64,000 bases of DNA from positions 120,804-184,803 of the forward strand of contig JADJJK010000013.1 of assembly GCA_016706545.1 (NCBI GenBank). The letters run 5' to 3'. The stretch is from Myxococcales bacterium (GTDB lineage: Bacteria > Myxococcota_A > Polyangia > Haliangiales > Haliangiaceae). The position numbers and the translations under genes are program-made. A model generated the notes under the pieces. It made no database searches. It worked only from the letters and a program-made list of their open reading frames with translations, and was not told the origin of the DNA. This document shows positions 7,721 to 16,753 of this stretch, piece after piece (position 1 is the first letter of the stretch; each line of letters opens with the position of its first letter).

Positions 7721-9523
7721 TCACGAAGCGGCGTCGAGCTCCAGCTCGGGCGGCTGGTCTTCCAGCAGTGGCAGCCGCGGCAAGCCCAGCTCGTCGGCCA
7801 GGTCGTCCAGCGTCAGCTGCGATCCGTCCTCCATCACCAGGTCCCCGCGCACCCAGTACTGCAGGCCCCACGACAGCACGCCCTCTCGCTGCTCGGGGTG
7901 GCGCGCCAGCGACTCCAGCAGCGCGCGATCCTCGGCGGTGGAGCGGCGCGCGACGTGGCGGGCCAGCGCGGGCCAGAGGGGCTCGTCGCCGGGGTGCTCT
8001 TGCAGCGCGTGAGTGAGCGCAGCGGCGGCGGCGGGGTCGTCGGGGCGGAGGGATGCGCGGCAGGCGCGGTGGAAGAGAGACATTAGTCCGGGCTCGGCGG
8101 ACTTCATGGCGTCGCTGCCCAGCACCGCACGCACGCCGGCACGGCCGAAGACAGAAGCTAGCTCGACGGCCACGAAGTCGCGTGTGTGAGGGTCGGCGGC
8201 CAGAGCTTCATCGAGCCGCCAAGCCTTCAGCCCCCTGTCAACCGCGGAACCCCGCCCAAAATCCCGCACAAAATCCCGCACAAAATCCCGCACAAGATCC
8301 CACCCAAAATCCCGCACAAAATACAGCCCAAAATCCCGCACAAAATCCCGCACAAAATACAGCCCAAAATCTCGCCCAAAGCCCCGCCCAAAATCTCGCC
8401 CAAAATCTCGCCCAAAATACAGCCCAAAGTCCCGCCAAAAGTCCCGCCCAAAATCTCGCCCGAAATCACGCCCGAAATCACGCCCGAAATCTCGCCCGAA
8501 ATCTCGCCCGAAATCTCGCCCGAAATCTCGCCCGAAATCTCGCACAAAAGCCCGGCCAAAATCCCGCCCAAAATCCCGCCCAAGACCCTTCACCTCCGGG
8601 TCCGGTTCGGACCGCGACCACAGCGACTGCGCGAGCCGCACCAATCCCTCTCGGCTCCCACCCAGCTCCTGCCAGCTTTGCAGGAACAGCGCCATCCTGG
8701 CCCGCCACGACGGCCACAGCCGGAGCAGGACCACCTCGCCGTGCCCCGGCATCATCCAGCTCGCGCCGGCCAGCGCGCGCGACCGCGCCAGCGCAAGTGC
8801 ACTAGCGGTTGGCGCCTCCACCCACGACAGCTGGTCTGGCAACGCAAGCTCGATACCGGCAGATTGCGCCCATTCGAGGAGCGCCGTCGCGCCCAACCAC
8901 TGCTCCGCCGCCAGGCGCTGCGACAGCATCTGCGCCAACGCAGCGCGGCGCGGGTCCTGCCGGCTGGCACGCCAGGCCGCGCCGCAGCGGGTGGCCTCGT
9001 TCGCCTGGCGCACTGCTCGACCGTCGAGTTGACCAGCCCACCGCTCCAGATCCACATCACCGCCAGCCCCATCGGCCAAGATCGAACCGGCCAACCACCG
9101 TAGCTCCGAGTCCTGCAGGCCCGCCAGCACCGGACGCAGCCACTCCGGGTTCTGATCCGCCAGGAGCGCAGCCCACTGCCGCAAGCTCTCCCACCAGCCC
9201 GTCGAGGCCCCCAGCTCGCGCATCTGCGTCAGCCGTGCTTCACCCTCGGTGGTGCGGAACAGGTGATCGGCGGCCAGGTGTTCCTGGAAGCTCAGGTGCG
9301 CAAAGCTCACCGAGCCGTCGCTGCGATCCACCAGCACCCCGGCGCTGTTCACCAGCCAGATCAGGAAGCCCTCGCGCTGCTCCAAAGTCCAGCCCACAGG
9401 CAAGAGGCGCGCTGCCTCGCGCCAGGCGCGCACCAGCGGCGCCCGCCCCAGTGCGTTGGCGCCCTCGTGTTGCATGCGGTACGCCACTGCCACCCACCCT
9501 CCCACTGGACAAAGGCTGGCCAC
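7721..9523 (-). pseudogene. NACHT-type NTPase, C-terminal half (part of a broken gene)
   Basis: This reading frame is in phase with the NACHT fragment at 9620-10225 but separated from it by a stop and local frame shifts (about 9550-9622). Its start has typical post-NACHT helical-domain features (REGFLIWLVNSAGVLVDR, SVSFAHLSFQEHLAADHL), the latter being the winged-helix 'F.H.sfqEylaA' motif seen downstream of NACHT in STAND proteins. Then comes an Ala/Trp/Leu-rich helical repeat region, a run of 28 tetrapeptide repeats (residues about 311-422) and a further helical tail ending EDQPPELELDAAS. C-terminal repeats are normally the ligand-sensing part of STAND NTPases. The module probably belonged to an intracellular defence or conflict sensor. 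Decay is argued under findings. Confidence 0.75.
8250..8585 (-). repeat. 12-bp tandem repeat coding for FGRD tetrapeptides
   Basis: About 28 copies of a 12-base unit. On the plus strand the units read AAAATCCCGCCC, GAAATCTCGCCC or AAAATACAGCCC. On the coding (minus) strand they give FGRD with variants FVRD, FGLY, FWRD and FGWD. Each unit keeps Phe first and mostly Asp last, with an Arg between, so charge and aromatic spacing are preserved. The array is much richer in A+T than its surroundings. It lies inside the C-terminal half of the broken NACHT gene and keeps the frame throughout. Confidence 0.9.
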
Positions 9524-9619
9524 CTGCTCACGCAGATCCGTCCGGCATGCAGCAACCCTCGATGCACGCGAGTACAGCCGGTGCCGCGGTCCGGCAGCGG
9601 CTGCCCGGCTAGCAGCAGA

Positions 9620-10225
9620 TCATGGTGAGCCAGGGCGGTGCGGGCGGGAGCGCGGCCCGGCACGGCCGCGCTCCAGGGGCCAGTTCGCCGCATCCTCCTC
9701 TTGCCCGTACACCCGGCGATGAAAGCGCTGCACGAGCGCGCGCATCTGATCATCGTGCAGCGGCTGGATCTCCAGCGTCGCGAAGCCCTCGCAGCCAGCC
9801 GGCCGGTGCTCGCCGTATGGCCGGCTGGACACCAGCACCTGCGCGCGCGGCCAAGCGGCGTGCAGCTCGGTCAGGCGCGCTCGCAGCTCCTCTCCTAGCT
9901 CGCCCAGCTCGTCCCAGCCATCCACCAGCACCACCGGACGCGGCCCGCTCTCGTCCTGAAGCAGGGCGCGCACTGCAGCGCGGGGCTCACCTGCACCACT
10001 GCGCGCGATCTCCTCTTCCAGCAGCGCCAGGAAGGTGCGCCGCTCGGGCTCGCGATCTCCCCAGTCCTTGGCGATGGCCCGCAGTTCGAAAAAGAACGGC
10101 ACTGCTGCGTCCCTGCGCAGGAGCTGGCGGAAGGTCCACCGCATCCAGGTGGTCTTGCCGGTGCCAGCGTTGCCCAGCAACACCACGGGGGATTCCAACG
10201 CCAGCAACGACTTGACCGAAAGCAC
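9620..10225 (-). pseudogene. NACHT NTPase core (part of a broken gene)
   Basis: The fragment carries a Walker A loop GNAGTGKTTW at about residue 19 and a Walker B VVLVDGWDELGE near residue 97. A sensor-type strand QVLVSSRPYGEH follows near 133. These are the NACHT family pattern (aliphatic strand, D-G-x-DE, then the S-S-R-P arginine). Upstream the same frame continues through a TGA at 10235-10237 into a segment (EVDLEDMYVPLRF) typical of the linker before NACHT domains in bacterial STAND proteins. Downstream the frame hits TGA at 9620-9622. The adjoining frames then hold short pieces (LTMICC, DLLLAGQPLPDR, RHRLYSRA) that would complete the protein. The gene is therefore disrupted by at least one nonsense codon and two or more frame changes. 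Confidence 0.8.
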
Positions 10226-10365
10226 GCCCCCAAGTCAGATGTCCGCGGCGACTCGCCCCCCGATCACCGCCCGCGTGCTGGTCTTCGCAAAGCGAAGCGG
10301 CACGTACATGTCCTCCAGGTCGACCTCGCTCGGCCGGGCCCTGGCTCCGCCGCCGGCCACACCCA

Positions 10366-11433
10366 TCACGCGCATGTCCCAGCGCGTGAACGCGTTGGCC
10401 TTGCTGCGGCGATACGCGCCCACCGCGCCAGCCCTCCCCGCGCCGCCGCCGGGGCGACAGCACCGCCTGGGGCCGAGGTGCCCGCGGTCGCCCCTGCCCC
10501 GGCAACGAGCCGCGACGCCTCCGGGATGGACAACTGCAGCGGGGCAAGCCTGCGCGTCGCCTCGTCGAGCACGAAGGCTCCGGGCTCGATGTGCCCGTCG
10601 CTGCGCGCGCGGGGTTCGTAACGCAGGAGCACAGGCTGCACCTGGGCCTCGGTGACGCGGACCAGTTGCATCACCACCGGCTGGTCGCGAGGCAGCTTCT
10701 GGGCAGCCAGGCCCCAGCTGCCGGCAGAGATCACGCGTGCATCCCCGCTGGCGCCCTGACCTCGCCAGGCCCAGGCCTGAACGGCATCCGCGACGTGATG
10801 GTGGCCATGAAACACCAGGGACACCTGCGCGTCGCTGACCAGCGCCTGCAGGCGATCCGTGCCCTCGAAGCCCGCCACGTCCGCGGCGAAGATCTCGAAA
10901 AGGCCTGGCTCCGTTTGCTGACGCAGCCACTCCGCCCACTCCTTCACCACGTCCGGCGGAGAGGGCACCGGGTTGTGATGCACGGCCAGGAGCCGGAGCC
11001 GATCCGGCGGCGCGCTGCGCCAGTGATCGAGCACGGCCTGCGCCTGCGCCCCGCTCACCATGCCGCGGTGATCTTCTGGCCGGTGCGACTCCAGCTCGCA
11101 CGAGTTGAGCGCCGCCACCGAGAGCTGCAGCGCCGGGAAGTCATGCACGTAGGCGCCGCGCGCCAGCGCGGTGACCGCGCCAGCCTCGGGCGGCCGCGCC
11201 GGGCCCTGGCCACCGGGCCGAAGTGGCCACACCGCCAGCGGCTCGGTGGGCGCGTAGTCGGCGTAGAAGTGATGCACCATGGCGTCGAAGCGCTCGAGCT
11301 TGGCGGCGTCGAGCCGGTCGCGCAGCTCTTCGCCCAGAAACTCCTCGTCCCGCAGCGCGCCTTCCACCCGCTCGCAGCTGGTCCATGACACGTCATGGTT
11401 GCCAAGGAGAAACACGAACGAAGCGCGAGGCAA
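10366..11433 (-). pseudogene. Calcineurin-like metallophosphoesterase domain, truncated (N-terminal part of the broken NACHT gene)
   Basis: A metallophosphoesterase is recognisable from GNHDVSW (GNHD/E metal motif), LLAVHHNPVP and VFHGHHHVAD (GHxH metal motif). In-frame homologous sequence extends upstream to about 11541 (LLHRRAG...PKEYETARLFFAAL). The usual first metal motifs (DxH and GD) are missing because the gene stops against the RAYT transposase at 11540. At the other end the frame leaves homology near 10440, and the plus-one neighbour frame continues as a linker into the NACHT fragment. The order phosphoesterase-linker-NACHT-repeats suggests one original protein in which the phosphoesterase was the effector. 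With half of its metal ligands missing it should be inactive. Confidence 0.75.
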
Positions 11434-11539
11434 CGCCAGGGCGTCGGCTAGCGCGGCAAAGAACAGCCTCGCCGTCTCGTACTCCTTGGGGCGCGCCGCC
11501 TCGGCGATGTCGGGCTCTCCGGCGCGACGATGCAGCAGG

Positions 11540-12289
11540 TCAGCGCGCGCGGCCGGGGACCTCGGTGGGCAAGAGCAGGCCGTGGCGGCGCCAGCCGGTG
11601 GCCAAGAGCCAGGTGCGCGGGGCGGCGGTGGGGCGCGGCTGACGCTGCAGGGAGGTGAGCCAGTCTTGCCCGCACATCAGCCTGCGCGAGCGCGGGCTGA
11701 TGTGGAACCCGTCGAACCAGGGCGCGCTGGAGTACGGATCGATCCAGTCGCGGGCGAGCTGGCGGCCGTGCTGGGCGGCGTGGTGGCGAGCGTTGAGCAG
11801 GACGTAGCGGAGGGCATTGCGCACCTCGCGCGGGGTGCGCAGGGCGCGGGCGTGATAGCGAACGGCAAACAGCGAGCCGGTGCGGCCAAGAAGTCGGTTG
11901 ATCCGGCGCGCGAGCCGGACGGAGAGGCCCTGCATGCCACGAGCGAGGGCGGCGGGCCCCTCCGCCTCGACGAGGAGGTGCAGGTGATTGCGCAGCACGT
12001 TGAACTCGACGACGCGGAACGTGGCCTTGTGGCCGCCCGCGGTGAGCGCGGCGCGGACGGCGGCGCACACCTTGCCGCGGCGCAGGCTCTGCACGCCCGC
12101 CTTGATACGCAGCGTGACGTGCAGCGGGTGGCGCGCGGCGAAGGGCTCGCGGGCGTCATGGCTCACCGTCTTGCGACCGCGCGGCCGGCCAGCCCCGGGG
12201 CGCCAGCCGCCGCGGCCGGAGGGCTTACGCGCGTCGTCGAGCGTGAGCTGCCGCGATGCGCGGCTGCGCTGGTGCTGCGAAGGGGCCAT
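11540..12289 (-). CDS. REP-associated tyrosine transposase (RAYT, Y1_Tnp)
   Basis: Protein of 249 residues from ATG 12287-12289. The core has PLHVTLRIK near the start, then the HUH-type motif HLHLLVEA and SLFAVRYHARAL (the 'F...r.h...l' element), then RNALRYVLLNARHH. These are typical of the IS200/IS605-like TnpA_REP family. The N-terminal basic stretch GGWRPGAGRPRGRK is also common in RAYTs. These single-strand transposases act on REP hairpins. Its stop (11540-11542) lies exactly where the metallophosphoesterase homology of the next gene begins, so insertion or an associated rearrangement probably removed that gene's 5' end. Two hairpin-rich 171-bp repeats follow on its 5' side. Confidence 0.9.
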   Translation of the reverse strand: MAPSQHQRSRASRQLTLDDARKPSGRGGWRPGAGRPRGRKTVSHDAREPFAARHPLHVTLRIKAGVQSLRRGKVCAAVRAALTAGGHKATFRVVEFNVLRNHLHLLVEAEGPAALARGMQGLSVRLARRINRLLGRTGSLFAVRYHARALRTPREVRNALRYVLLNARHHAAQHGRQLARDWIDPYSSAPWFDGFHISPRSRRLMCGQDWLTSLQRQPRPTAAPRTWLLATGWRRHGLLLPTEVPGRAR

Positions 12290-12299
12290 TGATTCCCGG

Positions 12300-12380
12300 C
12301 AGAGATTAGCAATCATGAAGTGAAGTGACAAGATCATATGCAGTGTGAATATGATTCATATATACGATCATGGCGGCGAG
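12300..12380 (-). promoter_or_regulatory. AT-rich upstream region of the RAYT gene
   Basis: This 80-base stretch is conspicuously AT-rich (ATATGATTCATATATACGA) in an otherwise GC-rich window. It lies directly upstream of the transposase start and holds the internal palindrome GAATATGATTC. It is the natural place for the RAYT promoter, read leftward. No unambiguous -35/-10 pair can be fixed by eye. Confidence 0.35.
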
Positions 12381-12417
12381 TTGGAAGTGAGAGAGTGCGT
12401 ATGTGAGCGGCGTGGGC

Positions 12418-12588
12418 GGGGCTGTGGACGGTGGCGGGCTATGGACAACCGCGCCCGTCGAGCGAGGGCAGCCGCGATGCGCGCCAGCGGCGCGGTTGAC
12501 CACAGCCCTTGGCAAGGCGCAGGACGGCCAGAGCGAGACAGGCATTCCTGGTGGGTCGGCGCGCCTTACCACACCGCCGCACAGCCCC
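12418..12588. repeat. 171-bp REP/MITE-like repeat, copy 1
   Basis: Copy 1 of an element bounded by GGGGCTGTG at the left and CACAGCCCC at the right, which are inverted copies of each other. Inside, 12436-12455 and 12489-12508 form a 20-base stem with 18 matches (GGGCTATGGACAACCGCGCC against its partner). A second pair, AAGGCGC...GCGCCTT, lies in the right half. It has no coding capacity that makes sense. The adjacent RAYT transposase is the obvious candidate for moving it. Confidence 0.85.
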
Positions 12589-12654
12589 TACGACTGACCA
12601 AGAGACCCAGAACCCAGAGACCCGGATCTTTTGTTTTGGTACCAGAACCAGAGA

Positions 12655-12825
12655 GGGGCTGTGGACGGTGGCGGGCTATGGACAACCGCGCCGGTCGAGA
12701 GAAGGCAGCCGCGATGCGCGCCAGCGGCGCGGTTGACCACAGCCCTTGGCAAGGCGCAGGACGGCCAGAGCGAGACAGGCATTCCTGGTGGGTCGGCGCG
12801 CCTTACCACACCGCCGCACAGCCCC
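12655..12825. repeat. 171-bp REP/MITE-like repeat, copy 2
   Basis: Same length and ends as copy 1, in the same orientation, 66 bases further on. I count three differences in 171 positions, all in the loop between the stem arms, so the copies are recent. The 66-base spacer is unrelated and contains short AGAGACCC repeats. No other copies were seen in this window. Confidence 0.85.
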
Positions 12826-13084
12826 GCGGCGGACAGAGAACCCCAGAACGCAGAGTCCCAGATGTTGGGGCAAGAAGTGAGAGACCCGGGCGCGTACGGT
12901 GGGGCGAGAGAATTCCTGTATTTCAGCGGTTGTCCTGGTGTCCGTTTTTCGCACAGGGGCCCGAGACGAAATGACGCGGCGTGGATGGGGTAGCTTTTGG
13001 GGGGGCGCTGCGAAATAGTCAGGTGGGCTGACCAGGGGCGAGCGGTCACCACTTCACCGTCAGCGCAAGAAGAGAGAGGACGGT

Positions 13085-15727
13085 ATGTCCAACACCTCGA
13101 GTGCCTATGACACGCGAAAGCCGGCCACCGATCAGTCAAGCGACGTGGGGGCGGGGAGGCCTGCGGCGGGGAAGCAGACGCTGAGCGGCACAGGGCCTGC
13201 TGGCGGAGAGAGCACGAGCGGAGGCGCGGGGGGCGCTGGCGGGGAGGCGCTGCACGCGGACGACTGGGCGATGACGCCGGAGCTGTCCTCGGCGATGGGG
13301 CTTGGGCAGGGCGCGGGGGCGGCGAATGACCCGTTCAAGGTCAACCAGGGTCAGCTCACGTTCGACGCGGAGGGGACGGAGGGCGGGAAGTTCCACACGC
13401 GCACTGCGCACTGGCCGGGCGGGGTCTCGGGCGTCACCATCGGGCGCGGCTACGATCTGGGACAGCACAAGCAAGACGACATCATCGGCGACCTGACCGC
13501 GGCTGGGATCTCCGAGGCAGACGCGGCGAAGTTCGCGGCGGCCGCGGGGAAGAAAGGCGCAGAGGCCAAGACGTGGCTTGGCGCCAACCGCAGCGGCTTG
13601 CCGGAGATCACCGCCGAGCAGCAAGAGGCGCTGTTCGAGACCACCTACGCCGAGCACCTGCAGGACGTCAAGCGCATCTCCGGCAACTACGCCAAGACCA
13701 AGGGCAAGGAAGCCGGCACGGATGGCGCGGAGTTTCAGCTCGACCTCGAGGCCTTGCACCCCGCGATCAAAGACATCCTGGTGGACCTGCGCTACCGCGG
13801 CGACTACACGCCAGCATCGCGGGTCCACGTGCAGCCGCTGGCCATCGCCAACGATCTGGCCGGCATGGCGGCCTTGATGGCAGACCGCGAGAAATGGAAG
13901 TCGGTGCCGCCGGACCGCTTCGAGCGCCGCAAGAAGTACATGGCCGACGCGGTGACCGCGTCTCAGCGCGGCGGCGCCACCAAGCCGGACGCGGAGGCGA
14001 CCACGGCGGCGGGCGCGGGCACCGGCTCGAGCGGGGCCTCGACGACGAGCGGCGCGACGACCACCGCAACCACCGCGACCACGACCACCGCGACCACGTC
14101 GAGCGCGACCACCGCGACCGCAGGCACCGCTGGAGCCGCTGGCGGCGCAGCGGCGGCGGGCACCGTGGTCAACGGCACTGCCACGCTCAAGGCCAACGTC
14201 AACGTCCGAGACAAGGCGTCGATGAACGGCAAGATCCTCGAGGTCGCCAAGGCTGGCACGACGTTCAAGGTCGTCGCCAACACGGGCTCGTGGTACCAGG
14301 TCGAGCACGCTGGCGGCACCGCCTACGTCACCACCAGGACCGAGTACGTGACGTTCCAGCCGGCGCCTGCCCCGGCAGCCAAGCCGGCGGCGGCGCCGCC
14401 GTCGCCGAGCAGCGCGCCTGCAGCGCAAGAGCCAAGCTGGCTCGACCAGGCGTGGAGCGCGGCGGCCCAGCTCGTCGACGTGGTGAAGTCGTTCTTCGAG
14501 GGCTCGGCGGACGAGCAGCTCCAGGCCGAGGGCGAGCCGGCTGGCGCAGGCGGCGCGGCTGGCGCAGGCGGCGCGGCTGGCGCAGGCGGCGCGGGCGGCG
14601 CGGCCACCGGGGTGGGCTCCGGCGCCACCACCGGCACCGAGTCCAGGACCACCGGCTCCGGCGCCACCACCGGCACCGAGTCCAAGACCACCGGCTCCGG
14701 TGCAGGCGCCGGCGCCACCGCGGGCACCGGCGCCACCATCGCCACCGCCCCCACGGGCAACCTCTTGTTTCGCGACTCGTTCGAGGTGGTGGACGGCAAC
14801 GCCAAGCTGCGAGACGCCAAGCTGGTGGCCAACGGCAAGACCGTCGCCAAGGGCACCAAGGTCTTCGTGGTCAAGGCCGAGCGCACCTACGTGCAGATCG
14901 TCACCGCCGCTGGCGCCGAGCCGCAGATCGCGGAGGCCGATCAGATCTGGACCGCGTTCTCCAACCTGGGCGGCACCGGCGCCAACGTCGGCCTCGGCAA
15001 CGAGGCCACCGACGCCGACGACAAGACCAAGGCGGACACGCTGCGAGCGGGCCTGCCGGCCGGCCGCAACGCTGGCCAGAGCTCGTTCAAGTGGCAGTTC
15101 AGCAACTACTTCCAGCCAAGCCTCGAGGGCAAGGCCCTGCAGAGCACGCTGATGGCCAAGGTGCAGCGGCTGATGCAGTGGGCCATCGAGAACGACATGG
15201 TCACCGGCGACATCATCATCGGCGACGGCGTGCGCGGCCCCAAGACGGCGCACAAGATGTGCGTGTCCTGGAACATCCAGTACCGCTGGGGCACCATCAT
15301 CACGCTCGACGCGCTCAAGAAGCTCCCGGGCGGCAAGGACGAAGACGGCACCACCTGGTACCAGGAGGGCTGGGGCGAGACCGAGGCCAAGGCCAACGCC
15401 TACGCGATCCGGTCGAGCAACAAGATCGCCGCCGCGGGCTACGAGTACAACGACGAGAAGCGCCTGCCGCTGCCGCTGAGCAGCAAGCCCGGCGTCTCGC
15501 GTCACTGCACCGGGCGCGCGGTGGACGTGACCATCCCCTGGCGCAAGCCCGGCAAGGATGCGTCCACCGGTGACACCGACGTCTGGGCGTGGGAGGACAT
15601 CTACAAGCAGTTTGGCCTGCACCGTCCGCTGCACAAGACCCTGGTGTCGGACGCCAACCTGCAAGAGAACTGGCACATCGAAGAGACCGGCAAGGAGCTT
15701 GATGGCGACGACGGGACCGACGGATAA
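13085..15727 (+). CDS. Multidomain peptidoglycan hydrolase: pesticin-like lysozyme, SH3b, M15 carboxypeptidase
   Basis: Protein of 880 residues; the ATG has AGAGAGAGGACGG just upstream. There is no signal peptide. The Gly/Ser-rich N-terminus holds the short motif GKQTLS at about 29-34. Residues about 88-295 are a pesticin/T4-lysozyme-like domain with GVTIGRGYDLG; Glu96 or Glu99, Thr118 and Asp124 fit the Glu-Thr-Asp layout of pesticin. Residues about 357-425 form a bacterial SH3 fold (LKANVNVRDKAS). Gly/Ala/Thr-rich linkers include an 18-bp and a 39-bp tandem repeat. The C-terminus is a peptidase M15 domain with SRHCTGRAVDV (His807, Asp814) and ENWHIE (Glu861, His864). It should cut both the glycan and the peptide of the cell wall. 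Lack of a signal suggests export by a contractile or other special apparatus, or use inside the cell. Confidence 0.85.
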   Translation: MSNTSSAYDTRKPATDQSSDVGAGRPAAGKQTLSGTGPAGGESTSGGAGGAGGEALHADDWAMTPELSSAMGLGQGAGAANDPFKVNQGQLTFDAEGTEGGKFHTRTAHWPGGVSGVTIGRGYDLGQHKQDDIIGDLTAAGISEADAAKFAAAAGKKGAEAKTWLGANRSGLPEITAEQQEALFETTYAEHLQDVKRISGNYAKTKGKEAGTDGAEFQLDLEALHPAIKDILVDLRYRGDYTPASRVHVQPLAIANDLAGMAALMADREKWKSVPPDRFERRKKYMADAVTASQRGGATKPDAEATTAAGAGTGSSGASTTSGATTTATTATTTTATTSSATTATAGTAGAAGGAAAAGTVVNGTATLKANVNVRDKASMNGKILEVAKAGTTFKVVANTGSWYQVEHAGGTAYVTTRTEYVTFQPAPAPAAKPAAAPPSPSSAPAAQEPSWLDQAWSAAAQLVDVVKSFFEGSADEQLQAEGEPAGAGGAAGAGGAAGAGGAGGAATGVGSGATTGTESRTTGSGATTGTESKTTGSGAGAGATAGTGATIATAPTGNLLFRDSFEVVDGNAKLRDAKLVANGKTVAKGTKVFVVKAERTYVQIVTAAGAEPQIAEADQIWTAFSNLGGTGANVGLGNEATDADDKTKADTLRAGLPAGRNAGQSSFKWQFSNYFQPSLEGKALQSTLMAKVQRLMQWAIENDMVTGDIIIGDGVRGPKTAHKMCVSWNIQYRWGTIITLDALKKLPGGKDEDGTTWYQEGWGETEAKANAYAIRSSNKIAAAGYEYNDEKRLPLPLSSKPGVSRHCTGRAVDVTIPWRKPGKDASTGDTDVWAWEDIYKQFGLHRPLHKTLVSDANLQENWHIEETGKELDGDDGTDG

Positions 15728-15796
15728 CCTGTCCGCGCGCGCCAAGGGCTCCCCAAGGCGCATCCATGCGCATCCTCCCTCGCCCGCGGTGATCTC

Positions 15797-16747
15797 ATGA
15801 CCTCCTCCACATCCTCCGGTTTCCGCTCGAAGGTGGCCTCGCACCTCCGCCCCGCGCTGCTCGCGCTGCTCGCGCTGGCGGTCGCCGCTGCCGCCTGCCG
15901 GCGAGAGCCTGCCAAGGCGCAAGGCGAGCTGCCCACGGCGACGCCAGCAGCCCCGCCCACGGAGCCGGCCGCGACCGCCGCTGCGCCGACGCCTGCCGCG
16001 CCGACGCCTGCCGCCACGCCCGCGGCGACGGTAGCAGCGGCCGCGGCGCCGACGCCGAAGGCCGCGGCGAGCTGTGGCGACACCATGGCGACGCTGGCCG
16101 CGGGCAGCTTTGCCTCCAAGCGAGGCGGCGCTGCCACGATCACCGGGTTCTGCCTGGACCTCACCGAGGTCACGGTGGCCGCGTATCAGGCGTGCGTGGA
16201 CGCCGGCAAGTGTACCGAGCCCGATCCCGAGGCCGGTGAGGCGTGCAACTGGGGCGCCAGCGGAGATCCGCCGGAGGTCAAGCGAGGGCAACACCCGATC
16301 AACTGCGTGGACCAGCGCCAGGCCGCCGCGTACTGCGCGTGGCGCGACGCCCGGCTGCCCACCGCCGAGGAGTTCGAGTGGGCCCAGCGCGGGGGCAGCG
16401 CCGGCACCCCCTACCCCTGGGGCGACGACGAGCTGCCGCGCCGCGTGTGCTCGCGCGCCAACAAGAACCCCGACTACCACCGCGCGCCGGTCACCTGCCC
16501 GGTCGGCTCGTGCCCCTACGGCGACAGCCCCGAGCGCGTCCACGATCTGTCCGGCAACCTGGCCGAGTGGACCGCCACCGGGCCTGCGGCCGGCGCCGAG
16601 CAGCGCTTCGTCTGCGGCGGCCAGACGAGCTGCCAGGCCGGCAGCGTCAACCGCGTGGACAAGACGCTGGCCGCCGGCTTCTGTCTGGCGCAGGCAGCTA
16701 GCCAGAAGTTCGAGGGCGTTGGGTTTCGCTGCGCGCGCACGCCGTAG
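15797..16747 (+). CDS. Formylglycine-generating-enzyme-like (SUMF1) lipoprotein
   Basis: Protein of 316 residues. A lipoprotein signal ends at about residue 34 (VAAAAC), followed by a long Ala/Pro/Thr linker. The C-terminal 230 residues are an FGE-sulfatase fold: FCLDLTEVTVAAYQACVDAG, PINCVDQRQAAAYCAWRDARLPTAEEFEWAQRGG, YPWGDDE, VHDLSGNLAEWT and the final GFRCAR. It is the common myxobacterial surface version, in which several extra Cys pairs are present. Whether the copper-binding Cys pair of true FGE is preserved cannot be decided by eye. It is most likely a structural or binding homologue. It follows the peptidoglycan hydrolase on the same strand with a 69-base gap. Confidence 0.85.
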   Translation: MTSSTSSGFRSKVASHLRPALLALLALAVAAAACRREPAKAQGELPTATPAAPPTEPAATAAAPTPAAPTPAATPAATVAAAAAPTPKAAASCGDTMATLAAGSFASKRGGAATITGFCLDLTEVTVAAYQACVDAGKCTEPDPEAGEACNWGASGDPPEVKRGQHPINCVDQRQAAAYCAWRDARLPTAEEFEWAQRGGSAGTPYPWGDDELPRRVCSRANKNPDYHRAPVTCPVGSCPYGDSPERVHDLSGNLAEWTATGPAAGAEQRFVCGGQTSCQAGSVNRVDKTLAAGFCLAQAASQKFEGVGFRCARTP

Positions 16748-16753
16748 CCGCCA

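Noticed and set aside
8250..8585. Array resembling a CRISPR
   Set aside because: Units of 12 bases without unique spacers and in frame in a protein; not a CRISPR.
8186..9103. Plus-strand frame with repeating PHKIP residues
   Set aside because: It is the antisense of the 12-bp array. The minus strand continues NACHT homology on both sides.
12345..12993. Small frames running through the two 171-bp repeats
   Set aside because: They exist because both repeats encode the same chance frames; the DNA shows hairpins, not codon bias.
13136..16543. Very long minus-strand reading frame (over 1,100 codons) opposite the hydrolase and FGE genes
   Set aside because: It is the shadow of GC-rich codons; composition is Ala/Gly/Arg/His-rich with no domain, while the plus strand has clear families.
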